From Caryophanales bacterium UBA4694 (GTDB lineage Bacteria > Bacillota_I > Bacilli_A > RFN20 > CAG-288), in the NCBI GenBank assembly GCA_002404835.1, contig DHKM01000059.1, forward strand, positions 1 through 23,683: a DNA stretch of 23,683 nt. Reading direction: 5' to 3'. A model generated the notes under the pieces. The model was not told the DNA's origin, searched no databases, and saw only the letters and a program-made list of their open reading frames with translations. Numbering within the stretch: position 1 is the first letter of the stretch; each line of letters begins with the position of its first letter. A program made the position numbers and the translations under genes. This document shows positions 1 to 7,203 of the stretch, piece after piece.

Positions 1-311
1 TCTCCGGAGAGAAGATAGGTATTGTCATGATGGCAATATGGACATTCTTTTCCGTATTGGATCGTGGAATAGGTCTTCTTGCAGTCTCTACAGTAGCTTT
101 CGGCCTGAAGAACCACGATATCGAGCTTGCAGTTCTTAAGCAATCCGGGTTTCTTTTTGGCCCAATCAAAGCAATCACGGAAATAATCCGGGATTACGAT
201 AGATACTTCTCCGAGTTCCATCGTCAGGGACAATACTTCCTTCACATGGTTTTCCTTAGCTAGTTTCTCAACGGAATCGATGACCTCGAATACGATTCCA
301 AGCTCATGCAT
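1..311 (-). CDS. hypA: HypA, hydrogenase/urease nickel incorporation protein (partial, 3' end off window)
   Basis: HypA delivers Ni(II) to [NiFe]-hydrogenase precursors (and urease in some species) in the cytoplasm, working with HypB. About 103 codons are visible. The protein starts MHELGIVFEV, with the conserved N-terminal Met-His-Glu that binds nickel. It has the HypA-type core around LTMELGEVS and the C-terminal zinc ribbon with two CxxC pairs (YCRDCKK and ECPYCHH). HypA is usually about 113-120 residues, so only around ten residues are missing past the left edge. The start ATG lies inside the end of the upstream oxidoreductase gene (ATGCATGA overlap of 8 bases), so translation is probably coupled. 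No hydrogenase subunit or other hyp gene is in view; they may lie to the left. The family call is firm; the client enzyme is unknown. Confidence 0.9.
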   Translation of the reverse strand, partial: MHELGIVFEVIDSVEKLAKENHVKEVLSLTMELGEVSIVIPDYFRDCFDWAKKKPGLLKNCKLDIVVLQAESYCRDCKKTYSTIQYGKECPYCHHDNTYLLSG

Positions 312-3210
312 GATAGGACTTGGAGTTTCCGGTCAACGGGAATTCTTTTCCTTTGACTTTGTAGAGTTTCTTGAACTCTTTTCTCTTCTTTTTCATCATC
401 TTGGCTTCCTGAGACTGGGAATGAAGCAAAATCTTCACCTGACGTTTGAGAGCATTCTTGAGAAGAGGTCCGATCTTGTCTTCACTTCTTACCATCGTGG
501 AAGCCTTCGGATGGTCTCTGACCAGATGAATGGCATCGAACTTGCACTTGGTGGTACAGACACCGCATCCGATGCACTTATGTGGGTCAACGATTGAGGC
601 ACCACAGGATAAGCATCTTCCCGTTTCAATTTTGACTTGTTCTTCGGTAAGTGTCTTGTGTGCATCTTCGAAGGAATTCTTATGATCAATGGATTCATCC
701 ATTCCTGCTTCCTGTCGTTTTGCTTCATCGTATCCAGGATAGGAAATATCTTTCTTGTTGAGTGGAACGAAATGTCTGCGGTTATAGGCAATGGTCGGAT
801 CGGCATTGTAGCGGACATGTCTGTGCAAAGCATCGGCAACGGCATGGCCCTGAGCGATGGCATCAATGACAAACTTCGGTCCTGTATATACGTCTCCTCC
901 GACAAAGATATCCGGATCGGCAGTCTGATAGGTCATCTTGTCTGCAATCGGATAGTTCCCGTGCCAGAAGTTGACCTTGGTTCCATCAAGCAGGTTGCCC
1001 CACTCAATGGTCTGGCCGATGGCAAATACGATCTTATCAGCATGGACTGTAACAGTGTCGTTCTCATCATACAGAGGACTGAATTTCTTTGTCTCTGGAT
1101 CGATGACTCTCAAGCACTTCTTGAGAACAATTCCATTCACATGTCCATTTTCATCCACAAGGATTTCCTTCGGTCCATAGGAATTATGGATTTCAATTCC
1201 TTCTTCAAGTGTTTCCCGGATTTCTTCTTTGCTTGCCGGCATGGTTTCTCTGTCTTCCAAAGAGAACATGGAAACTTTCCTGCTCTTGAAGCGATGGGCA
1301 TTCCTTGCACAGTCAACGGCAACGTTTCCGCCGCCGATAACGACAACCTCACCTTCGAAGGTTGCCATTCTGTCTTCGAAGGATTCTCTCAGATAATCGA
1401 CGGCAACGATGGTACCTTCGGCTTCATCGTTTTTGATTCCAGGTCTTTTTCCTCCCTGACAACCGATGGCAATATAGAACGCTTTGTATCCTTCTTTCTT
1501 CAGGGAATCGATGGTGACGTCTTTTCCGACTTCGATCCCGGTCTTGATTTCGACTCCGAGCTGTCGGATGATATCGATTTCAGCATCCAATACATCCTTT
1601 TCCAGCTTATAGGATGGGATTCCATACATCATCATTCCACCAGGCTTCTGATTCTTTTCGAAGACGGTCGGACGATAGCCCATCAAGGCAAGATAATAAG
1701 CCGCTGAGAGTCCGGCAGGGCCTGCTCCGATGATGGCAATCTTGTCTTTCCATTCTCCGTGATTGGATGGAATGATTTTATGAGGAACGTATCTGGTTTC
1801 GGAATGAAGGTCCCTGTCGGCGACAAACTTCTTTACGGCATCGATATTGACGGCACGGTCGATATCACCTCTGGTACATTCCTGCTCGCATCTCTTATTG
1901 CAGACTCTTCCGCAGACCGCCGGGAACGGATTCTGAGTCTTGATAAGTTCCAAAGCTTCGAGATATTTGCCTTCATGAGCCTTCTTCAGATAGCCCTGAA
2001 CCGGGACATGGGCCGGGCAGGCGACTTTGCATGGGGCAGTTCCTGTTTCATAGGTATCTGTCATTCTGGCTGTATCGCGGTATTCTTCATCCCAGGCATA
2101 CATTCCCCATTTGATATTATCCGGAAGCGGTGCGACTGGATAGGTCTGTTCTTTTCCGTCCTTCTTGCAAAGTTTCTGACCGAGTTTCACAGCACCGGCG
2201 GGACAGTTCTCGACGCAGAGACCGCAGGCAACGCAGTTCTTCGGATCGACCTTCGCAGTATAGGCACTTCTGGAAAGATTCGGAGTATTGAAAAGAAGGC
2301 TGGTTCTTAGAGCATTGCAGATCTTGACATCGCAATTGCAGATAGCAAAAATTTTCTCGCTTCCGTCGATGTTGGTAATCTGATGGACGAACCCATTCTC
2401 TTCGGCTCTCTTCAGGATATCGTAGACTTCCTCTTTGGTGATGTATCTGCCTTTGTTGGTTTCGACAAGGTAGTCTGCCATGTCTCCGACACCAATACAC
2501 CAATCATCCGGATCGTCTCCGCATCCTTCTTTAAGTTCGGCCCTGGAGGCACGGCAGGAGCAGACTCCCGCTGCGAAGTGTCCGTCATATTTCTTGAGCC
2601 AATAAGAAATGTGCTCGATATCGACGGATTTGTTCTCCATTTCGATTGCCTTCTCGACAGGGATGACATGCATACCGATTCCGTCTCCGCCTTCGGGAAC
2701 CATCGGAGTGACTTTCGTAAGCGGGATGAAGGTCATTCTTTCGAAGAAACTGGCATTGCTTGGATGTTCCTTGATGTCCTTAACCCGCATATTGAAAAAT
2801 TCGGCGCTTCCCGGGACATAAGGAAGAAGGCAGTATCTCTTGATTCTCAGCTTGTCCTTCAGTTCTCCGTTGTGGTCGAAATTGTTTCCGTAATCATATT
2901 CGATGAGTCCGATATAGGACATCTTCTCCAAAAGTTCTTTCAGCTGTTCGGGCTTGTCCTGATATTCAGGGCAAAGCTTCAAGACCTCCTCGAAGGTATA
3001 ATGGACACGTATCTTCATCTTCAAAGCGACATCGGCCATTTCATCGCTTACAAGTTCCTTTAAGCCCCAATATTCAGGGTCTTCTGATGTGATTCCTTTT
3101 AACTTGTGTGGGATGGAATCCGTGATTTTTCTTCCCAACTTCAAAATCTTTTCGGAAGGGTTCTTGTCTCCCTGCCAAGTGGGTTTTACGTTCTTGTTCT
3201 GTTCAGGCAT
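304..3210 (-). CDS. Multi-domain 4Fe-4S / FAD / NAD(P) oxidoreductase (GltD/NfnB-like core)
   Basis: This 968-residue cytoplasmic iron-sulfur flavoprotein should move electrons between NAD(P)H and ferredoxin-like carriers. In order, it has an N-terminal ~300-residue region with Cys-rich motifs (CSC near 217, CNCDVKIC near 291), a ferredoxin motif CVACGLCVENCP near 326, and a GltD-type Cys-rich linker (near 394-446). Next come an FAD site IGAGPAG near 494, a second nucleotide site VIGGGNVAVD near 624, the GGD motif near 772, a CLSCG pair near 866 and a C-terminal CIGCGVCTTKC cluster near 879. The core matches the glutamate synthase small subunit/NfnB family, but no glutamate synthase large subunit is adjacent. 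I start it at the ATG at 3210, which has GAGGA upstream; a TTG 15 bases earlier would place that ribosome site inside the gene. It overlaps hypA by 8 bases, which suggests a link to hydrogenase or redox maturation. The exact reaction is unknown. Confidence 0.88.
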   Translation of the reverse strand: MPEQNKNVKPTWQGDKNPSEKILKLGRKITDSIPHKLKGITSEDPEYWGLKELVSDEMADVALKMKIRVHYTFEEVLKLCPEYQDKPEQLKELLEKMSYIGLIEYDYGNNFDHNGELKDKLRIKRYCLLPYVPGSAEFFNMRVKDIKEHPSNASFFERMTFIPLTKVTPMVPEGGDGIGMHVIPVEKAIEMENKSVDIEHISYWLKKYDGHFAAGVCSCRASRAELKEGCGDDPDDWCIGVGDMADYLVETNKGRYITKEEVYDILKRAEENGFVHQITNIDGSEKIFAICNCDVKICNALRTSLLFNTPNLSRSAYTAKVDPKNCVACGLCVENCPAGAVKLGQKLCKKDGKEQTYPVAPLPDNIKWGMYAWDEEYRDTARMTDTYETGTAPCKVACPAHVPVQGYLKKAHEGKYLEALELIKTQNPFPAVCGRVCNKRCEQECTRGDIDRAVNIDAVKKFVADRDLHSETRYVPHKIIPSNHGEWKDKIAIIGAGPAGLSAAYYLALMGYRPTVFEKNQKPGGMMMYGIPSYKLEKDVLDAEIDIIRQLGVEIKTGIEVGKDVTIDSLKKEGYKAFYIAIGCQGGKRPGIKNDEAEGTIVAVDYLRESFEDRMATFEGEVVVIGGGNVAVDCARNAHRFKSRKVSMFSLEDRETMPASKEEIRETLEEGIEIHNSYGPKEILVDENGHVNGIVLKKCLRVIDPETKKFSPLYDENDTVTVHADKIVFAIGQTIEWGNLLDGTKVNFWHGNYPIADKMTYQTADPDIFVGGDVYTGPKFVIDAIAQGHAVADALHRHVRYNADPTIAYNRRHFVPLNKKDISYPGYDEAKRQEAGMDESIDHKNSFEDAHKTLTEEQVKIETGRCLSCGASIVDPHKCIGCGVCTTKCKFDAIHLVRDHPKASTMVRSEDKIGPLLKNALKRQVKILLHSQSQEAKMMKKKRKEFKKLYKVKGKEFPLTGNSKSYHA

Positions 3211-3333
3211 GTCTTTTTTCCTCAATAGAAAAACCGAATCTGTTTTTCTTCTTCTCTATCATATTAACGAAAAAACGAATAGAAAGAAAGAGAAAAAGCA
3301 TGTAATGACGGGTTAGCATTTTCTAACTCAGGT

Positions 3334-3363
3334 ATAGTAACATATTAATTTTTCGTTCGTCAA
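3334..3363 (-). promoter_or_regulatory. Promoter of the FeS-flavoprotein/hypA operon
   Basis: On the minus strand, TTGACG (3358-3363) is followed after 18 bases by TACTAT (3334-3339). It lies about 125 bases upstream of the start codon. Just downstream, near the predicted start of transcription, GTTAG and CTAAC form a short inverted repeat (3312-3327) that could be a regulator site or leader hairpin. Confidence 0.5.
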
Positions 3364-3396
3364 ATTCTTCCGAATCCATCTAAGTGAAGTTCAGTA

Positions 3397-3740
3397 TTAT
3401 TTTCTTAAAACGACCCAATATCCTTTACGATCAAATCCGATTCTTGTCACAAGGCCTTTTTCGCTGAGTTTTTTCAAGGTTCTTCCAACCGTACGTGTAG
3501 TCAATCCCGTTTCATCGCTTATCCTCTTGTTCTCGGAAATTCCGGAATTGACTAACCAAAGGATTCTTCTTTCGGTATCTGTCAGCTTTCCTGATTCTTT
3601 TTCTAGGACATTATCTGAGACATTTTCTGGGACATAATGTCCGAGATAATGTCCGAGATTCTATGAATTCCGTTTTCTATTCTTTATATTTTCCTTCCAC
3701 ATCAAGAATAAAGCGACATGGAAACCATCGGCATCGACAA
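3397..3740 (-). pseudogene. Decayed 3' end of an AlbA_2/AAA_4-type (Schlafen-like) ATP-binding protein
   Basis: Minus-strand reading gives HIVDADGFHVALF, an in-frame TAG (3661-3663), then NLGHYLGHYVPENVSDN and a winged-helix tail ending GFDRKGYWVVLRK before TAA at 3397-3399. The DGF-type strand, the VPENV-type repeats and the final helix-turn-helix ending in GYW are characteristic of the C-terminus of AlbA_2/AAA_4 putative DNA-binding ATPases, which normally exceed 400 residues. The N-terminal AlbA and ATPase parts are missing, and the remaining frame holds a stop. This is therefore a relic rather than a working gene. A stand-alone small winged-helix protein is unlikely, because I see no start codon with a ribosome site in this frame. 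Confidence 0.65.
3602..3660. repeat. Short degenerate GGACATTATCT-type direct and inverted repeats
   Basis: Copies of (G)GACATTATCT and its complement AGATAATGTCC are packed into about 55 bases, with GGACAT-A-ATGTCC at the centre. They code the HY/VPENV/SDNV repeat of the decayed gene. The inverted arrangement could also fold as a hairpin. Confidence 0.6.
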
Positions 3741-3785
3741 TGTGTTTTTGTTTTCGCTTCCGGTTTTCCGTCTATTCTGCCACTA

Positions 3786-3814
3786 TTGCAATCCAAAAGG
3801 AAAAGACCTATACT
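3786..3814 (+). promoter_or_regulatory. Promoter of the thiT riboswitch transcript
   Basis: TTGCAA (3786-3791), a 17-base spacer and TATACT (3809-3814). Transcription would start about 3821, exactly at the 5' strand of riboswitch stem P1, which strongly supports the assignment. Confidence 0.75.
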
Positions 3815-3819
3815 ATTCC

Positions 3820-3905
3820 TCGTTACAGCGGTACTGCATAGCAGTTGAGAGGGCTAGTCCCGACGCTTCGAACCTGTTGGTCAAGACCAGTGTAGGGAGT
3901 AATGA
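3820..3905 (+). ncRNA. TPP (thiamine pyrophosphate) riboswitch aptamer
   Basis: The P1 strands TCGTTAC (3820-3826) and GTAATGA (3899-3905) pair, with one G-U. P2 is AGCG with CGCT. P3 is ACTGC/GCAGT. These are followed by the conserved TTGAGAG core, a small extra hairpin GGGCTAGTCCC, and the diagnostic ACCTG...CAG-GTAGGGA block (3872-3897) with helix P5 TGGTC/GACCA. TPP binding is expected to lower expression of the thiamine transporter downstream. Confidence 0.92.
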
Positions 3906-3932
3906 CATTCATTGTATTGTTATCACTTTTTC

Positions 3933-3967
3933 AATAGCCTTGGTCCAGTAGGGATCAAGGCTATTTT
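3933..3967 (+). terminator. Intrinsic terminator of the TPP riboswitch expression platform
   Basis: AATAGCCTTG (3933-3942) pairs with CAAGGCTATT (3956-3965). The stem extends inward by GTCC/GGAT, and TTTT follows. It lies between the aptamer and the thiT ribosome site. Premature termination when TPP is bound is the likely mechanism, although I could not define the antiterminator pairing. Confidence 0.7.
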
Positions 3968-3989
3968 CATAGCCGGAAAGGTTTCTTAC

Positions 3990-5021
3990 ATGCTTAGTTC
4001 GTCTCAAAATAAGAAAAATCCGTTCAGTTCGAGACAAAATTCCCAAGGAGCTATCTCGAAAATCGTCATCGCCAGCATGATGCTTGCCTTGGCTGTTGTT
4101 CTGGAATTCGTGACTAGAAGCATTCCGTTCTTCAAATCAGCATGGCTGATGGGTGGTTCCATCTCCATCACAATGGTTCCTTTGATTCTGACTGCCCTGT
4201 ACTGCGGACCTATCTATGGAACAGTCATCTCGATTACCTATGCCGTCATCAACTTCTTCATCGATGGTGTCACGAGTTGGACTCCGAACGTTCTTGCCGT
4301 CTGTCTGTCTTTGCTTCTTGACTATGTCATCGGTTTCGGTTGCTGCGGACTTGCCGCCATCTTCCGCAAGCCGTTCTTCGAAAAGAAGCCCTGGGCTCCG
4401 CTTGCTGCCGTAGTTCTCTGCGGTGCCATCCGTCTGTTTACTTCCTTCCTTAGCGGAATCATCGTCTTCACACAGGCTTTCGATTATGATTCTACTTCCG
4501 GTCTTTCTACCGCGTTCACCCCGGAAGGATGCATCTATTCTATTACCTATAATGCCGGTTATATGATTCCGAGTATCATTCTCTGTGCTGTACTTTTCAT
4601 CGTCCTTCTCAACACTCTTTACAACACCTTCAATATGACGATTGTCAGACCACTGGTTCCAAACAGTCTCAAGAAAGATGTTAATCAATATGAAGGCGAT
4701 GAATTAGATAAAAAATATATAAGTCATGAGACGGTACATGCTTCCATCAAGCGTTGGATGCCGGTCTATCTTATCATCGATTATGGATTCGGAATTCTCA
4801 GCATGATTCCTCAACTGAAGATGTACTATCTTGCTTACTTCGGACTTGTTCTTTCCATCCTGCTGATTTTACATTTCCTTTTCCGCATCTGCATCAGTAA
4901 AGATTTTGATAAATTCAATTTCTATTATATCGCACTCCTTGCCATCGGGCTTGGCTTATCCATCTGCGGTATTTGTTCTTTCTTTACTTATGGTAGTAAC
5001 TTCTACTCCACGGAAGATTAA
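3990..5021 (+). CDS. thiT: ECF thiamine transporter substrate-binding (S) component ThiT, with C-terminal extension
   Basis: This integral membrane protein of 343 residues binds thiamine for an energy-coupling-factor transporter. The ATPase and T subunits are not here and are usually shared from elsewhere. The ThiT fold spans residues 25-215, with six hydrophobic segments, the MGGSISITMVP motif (54-64) and the substrate-site motif YNAGYMIPS (187-195). The start is the ATG at 3990, preceded by GGAAAGG; an earlier in-frame ATG at 3912 would run through the terminator. Known ThiT proteins are about 180-200 residues. This one carries some 125 extra residues with three further membrane segments (about 257-275, 279-302 and 311-333), so it is unusual. 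A TPP riboswitch and terminator control it directly, which confirms the thiamine assignment. Confidence 0.88.
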   Translation: MLSSSQNKKNPFSSRQNSQGAISKIVIASMMLALAVVLEFVTRSIPFFKSAWLMGGSISITMVPLILTALYCGPIYGTVISITYAVINFFIDGVTSWTPNVLAVCLSLLLDYVIGFGCCGLAAIFRKPFFEKKPWAPLAAVVLCGAIRLFTSFLSGIIVFTQAFDYDSTSGLSTAFTPEGCIYSITYNAGYMIPSIILCAVLFIVLLNTLYNTFNMTIVRPLVPNSLKKDVNQYEGDELDKKYISHETVHASIKRWMPVYLIIDYGFGILSMIPQLKMYYLAYFGLVLSILLILHFLFRICISKDFDKFNFYYIALLAIGLGLSICGICSFFTYGSNFYSTED

Positions 5022-5036
5022 CATAAATTGGGTACA

Positions 5037-5073
5037 GGATATCCGGACAATTGTGTCCGGATATCCACTTTTT
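5037..5073. terminator. Intrinsic terminator after thiT
   Basis: A perfect 13-bp stem, GGATATCCGGACA (5037-5049) with TGTCCGGATATCC (5054-5066), has an ATTG loop and is followed by a T-rich run. It is 15 bases past the thiT stop and may also serve the convergent tetR unit. Confidence 0.9.
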
Positions 5074-5099
5074 TATTCCAAGCAAAAAGCCCCAGAGTT

Positions 5100-5708
5100 C
5101 TATTCTGAGGCGGATTTTTTCTTTAGATCAATGGAATGAATCATGGTATTCATGAATTCGAATATGGTTTCAACACTTTCCTTGCAGTCTGTCTCCAACC
5201 AGGCGCTGATGATTCCGATGAGTCCGCCGATGCAGAAAGCGGGGAGGTACTTCTTCTCGGTTTGATTTAATTGGAATCTTTCCAGAATCGGATTGATGAT
5301 TTTGGAAATCATTCCGGAATAAACCTCCTTCAGTTTCAGTGATTTTGTCTTTTCCATAAAAAGAAGGAAGATTCTACGATTGTCTTTGACGTAGTTCAAA
5401 TAGGGAACCAGATATTCGGGAGTGATGAAATCAAGCTGTTCGATCGGACAAGTCAGGATTCTTGTCCTTATCTCGACGGATTTGGGTGAAAGATACTTTT
5501 CAAGTTCCCGGATTTTATGTTCGACGCTTTCATCCAAAAGGTCGTCCATGGTCTCATAATGAAGATAGAAGGTGGATCGATTGACATTCGCTTTCTTGCA
5601 GATTTCCTTGACCGTGATATATTCGTAATCCTTCTTCTCTAAGAGGGAAAAGAAGGCGGTACACATTTTCTCGGATGTATTGAAGTATTTGCTTTCGGAT
5701 CTGTTCAC
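5100..5708 (-). CDS. TetR/AcrR-family transcriptional regulator
   Basis: This 202-residue DNA-binding repressor has the classic TetR N-terminal helix-turn-helix around residues 31-58 (ITVKEICKKANVNRSTFYLHY). Its C-terminal ligand-binding region is alpha-helical and poorly conserved, ending in a 'GLIGIISAWLET' helix seen in many Firmicute TetR proteins with TetR_C_7-like ends. Translation starts at GTG (5708), with AGGAAAGG seven bases upstream. It lies 18 bases downstream of the small membrane protein gene, so the two form an operon. The perfect 8-bp-arm palindrome upstream of that operon is the obvious candidate for self-regulation. The inducer and any further targets are unknown. Confidence 0.88.
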   Translation of the reverse strand: MNRSESKYFNTSEKMCTAFFSLLEKKDYEYITVKEICKKANVNRSTFYLHYETMDDLLDESVEHKIRELEKYLSPKSVEIRTRILTCPIEQLDFITPEYLVPYLNYVKDNRRIFLLFMEKTKSLKLKEVYSGMISKIINPILERFQLNQTEKKYLPAFCIGGLIGIISAWLETDCKESVETIFEFMNTMIHSIDLKKKSASE

Positions 5709-5726
5709 GCTATCGCCTTTCCTGGT

Positions 5727-6089
5727 TTATTTCTTTTCTTCGTCAGTGATTTCTTTGGCAAGTTCGATGATTTCGAATGCGTATTTCTTCTTTCTTCTTT
5801 CGAGGATTTTCTTGTAGATGGGATAATTGATGCTCATTCCGATGATGCCGACTACACCGATCAGGATTCCCATCAGCATAGACGTCAGGGTCATATCGCC
5901 AATTACTTTCATCGCAAAGCACATTCCGGTTCCTAGCACAAGGGTGCTGAAGATGCCGAAAATGATGGCAAAAACTTTTGCCGGCTGTTTCACTGCAGCA
6001 TCCAGTTTCTTCAGAGCCACGACTTTGGATTCCTTTTTGACTGCATATTCGTTTGCAATCTGTTCTGCGTAGATCTTGTCTGTATTCAT
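5727..6089 (-). CDS. Small two-pass membrane protein, unknown function
   Basis: A 120-residue protein with a basic/acidic N-terminal tail (1-37), two hydrophobic helices (about 38-60 and 68-88) and a charged C-terminus from about 92 (KKILERRKKK). Similar Firmicute proteins are sometimes labelled 'dihydropteridine reductase' in databases, but nothing in this sequence supports an enzyme. It has a good ribosome site (AAAGGAGAG) before the ATG. It is the first gene of an operon with the TetR regulator, so it is probably what that regulator controls, perhaps in response to membrane stress or a toxic compound. The function is not recognised. Confidence 0.8.
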   Translation of the reverse strand: MNTDKIYAEQIANEYAVKKESKVVALKKLDAAVKQPAKVFAIIFGIFSTLVLGTGMCFAMKVIGDMTLTSMLMGILIGVVGIIGMSINYPIYKKILERRKKKYAFEIIELAKEITDEEKK

Positions 6090-6147
6090 TTTCTTGTTCT
6101 CTCCTTTGACAGCTCTATCTTAGTTTCCTTTGCGATAAGAGAGAACA

Positions 6148-6167
6148 ACACAAAATACGTTTTGTGT
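6148..6167. promoter_or_regulatory. Candidate TetR operator palindrome
   Basis: ACACAAAA and TTTTGTGT are perfect 8-base arms around a TACG centre. The site lies about 60 bases upstream of the membrane protein-tetR operon. Its size and position are typical of TetR-family operators. I could not assign a confident -35/-10 pair next to it. Confidence 0.6.
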
Positions 6168-6261
6168 CTATTTCTGGTTTTAAGCTGACGCATTCATGGA
6201 ACATAGACTCCTGATATCGTTTTGCCCTTTTTTAAATACAAAGTCTTATAGTCTTAAAAAA

Positions 6262-7065
6262 TCAGGAAGCATAAACCTTATAAAGAAGATAATTTCTTGC
6301 TCTTCTAGGAAGGATGTGATAGATTCCGCTCAAAAAGCGGTCTTTTGCCCCTATGGATCTGGTATAAGGCATTCTTTTCTTCAAAGTGACCTGGAATGCT
6401 TTTCTTGCGATACAGATCGGTTCGATTCCGCCTTGTTCGTCTTTTTCGACACTCCTAAGGCAATGGTCGAAGGCTTCCCGATATGGGCTATCCTCATCAA
6501 GTCTATCCTGTTCCCGGTTCTTGGTGAAGCTGGTCTTGGCATCGCCGGGTTTGATGGAACAGATCTGGATGTTGTACTTGTAGACTTCTGGTCTGAGGGA
6601 GTCGAAAAGCATATCCATACCAGCTTTGCTTGCGCTATAGAAGCCTTGGAACGGCAGCGGAATGATTCCTCCGATGGATGAGGTGTTGACGATTTTACCT
6701 TCTTTTTGTTTTCTCATATAAGGGATTACGGCTTTTGCCATCAAAAAGGTTCCGAAGAAACTGACATCGACTTGTTTTCTTGCTTTTTCGATTGGAGTTT
6801 CCTCGAATGGGCCGAAGATGCCGAATCCGGCATTATTCATCAGTACGTCGATTCTTCCATACCTTTTTATGATGTTTTCGACGACTCTTCTGCAGTCTTC
6901 CTCCTTGGATACATCTCCATACTGATGGTAGACACCCTCCATCTGGAACTGCTGATTCGAAAATCCGCAGACGATGTCCTTGTTCTTGAGAAACAGCTTT
7001 GCCATCTCAAGTCCGAATCCGGACGATTCTCCGGTAATCAGAACGACTCTTCCTGTTTTTTCCAT
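6262..7065 (-). CDS. Short-chain dehydrogenase/reductase (SDR), classical type
   Basis: This 267-residue cytoplasmic NAD(P)-dependent oxidoreductase has the Rossmann glycine motif TGESSGFG (11-18) and the NNAG motif (77-80). Its catalytic Ser is near 129-130 (NTSS), and Tyr143 and Lys147 sit in YSASK. The last ~70 residues are basic, which resembles SDRs of the oxidoreductase/retinol-dehydrogenase-like group more than fatty-acid FabG. The start is supported by GAGGA upstream of the ATG. It is separately transcribed from the SDR at 7204-7959, since a terminator and a -10 element lie between them. The substrate cannot be told from the sequence. Confidence 0.88.
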   Translation of the reverse strand: MEKTGRVVLITGESSGFGLEMAKLFLKNKDIVCGFSNQQFQMEGVYHQYGDVSKEEDCRRVVENIIKRYGRIDVLMNNAGFGIFGPFEETPIEKARKQVDVSFFGTFLMAKAVIPYMRKQKEGKIVNTSSIGGIIPLPFQGFYSASKAGMDMLFDSLRPEVYKYNIQICSIKPGDAKTSFTKNREQDRLDEDSPYREAFDHCLRSVEKDEQGGIEPICIARKAFQVTLKKRMPYTRSIGAKDRFLSGIYHILPRRARNYLLYKVYAS

Positions 7066-7085
7066 GTTTTAATTCCTCACCCAAC

Positions 7086-7123
7086 ATTATATTCCGAATG
7101 GAGGTAAACAACGTGGTTTGTTT
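7086..7123 (-). promoter_or_regulatory. Putative promoter/operator of the first SDR gene
   Basis: A perfect -10 TATAAT (7086-7091, minus strand) lies 20 bases before the start codon. Upstream, around the -35 position, AAACAA and TTGTTT (7106-7123) form a palindrome with a 6-base centre, a plausible repressor site. The -35 itself is weak. Confidence 0.4.
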
Positions 7124-7158
7124 TCCGGTCATATCAAAAACAGCCATTGTTTACGAAC

Positions 7159-7194
7159 CAAAAAAACGTCTCCAACAGAAGGAAACGTTTTTTT
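7159..7194 (-). terminator. Intrinsic terminator of the second SDR gene
   Basis: On the minus strand, ACGTTTCC and GGAGACGT pair (one G-U) around a 7-base loop and are followed by a T run. It sits immediately after the stop codon at 7204. Confidence 0.8.
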
Positions 7195-7203
7195 GAATTC
7201 GAT

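Noticed and set aside
637..1707. 356-codon plus-strand open frame opposite the FeS flavoprotein gene
   Set aside because: It is the antisense shadow of a gene with unmistakable FeS, FAD and NAD motifs, and it shows no ribosome site or family features.
3602..3660. Packed short repeats as a CRISPR array
   Set aside because: Units are only ~11 bases, lack unique spacers and code a protein repeat.
3663..3951. Two short plus-strand frames upstream of thiT
   Set aside because: They run across the thiT promoter and TPP aptamer, and the minus strand there carries the decayed ATPase gene.
3912..3989. Earlier in-frame ATG for thiT
   Set aside because: It would put the riboswitch terminator inside the coding region; the ATG at 3990 has a good ribosome site.
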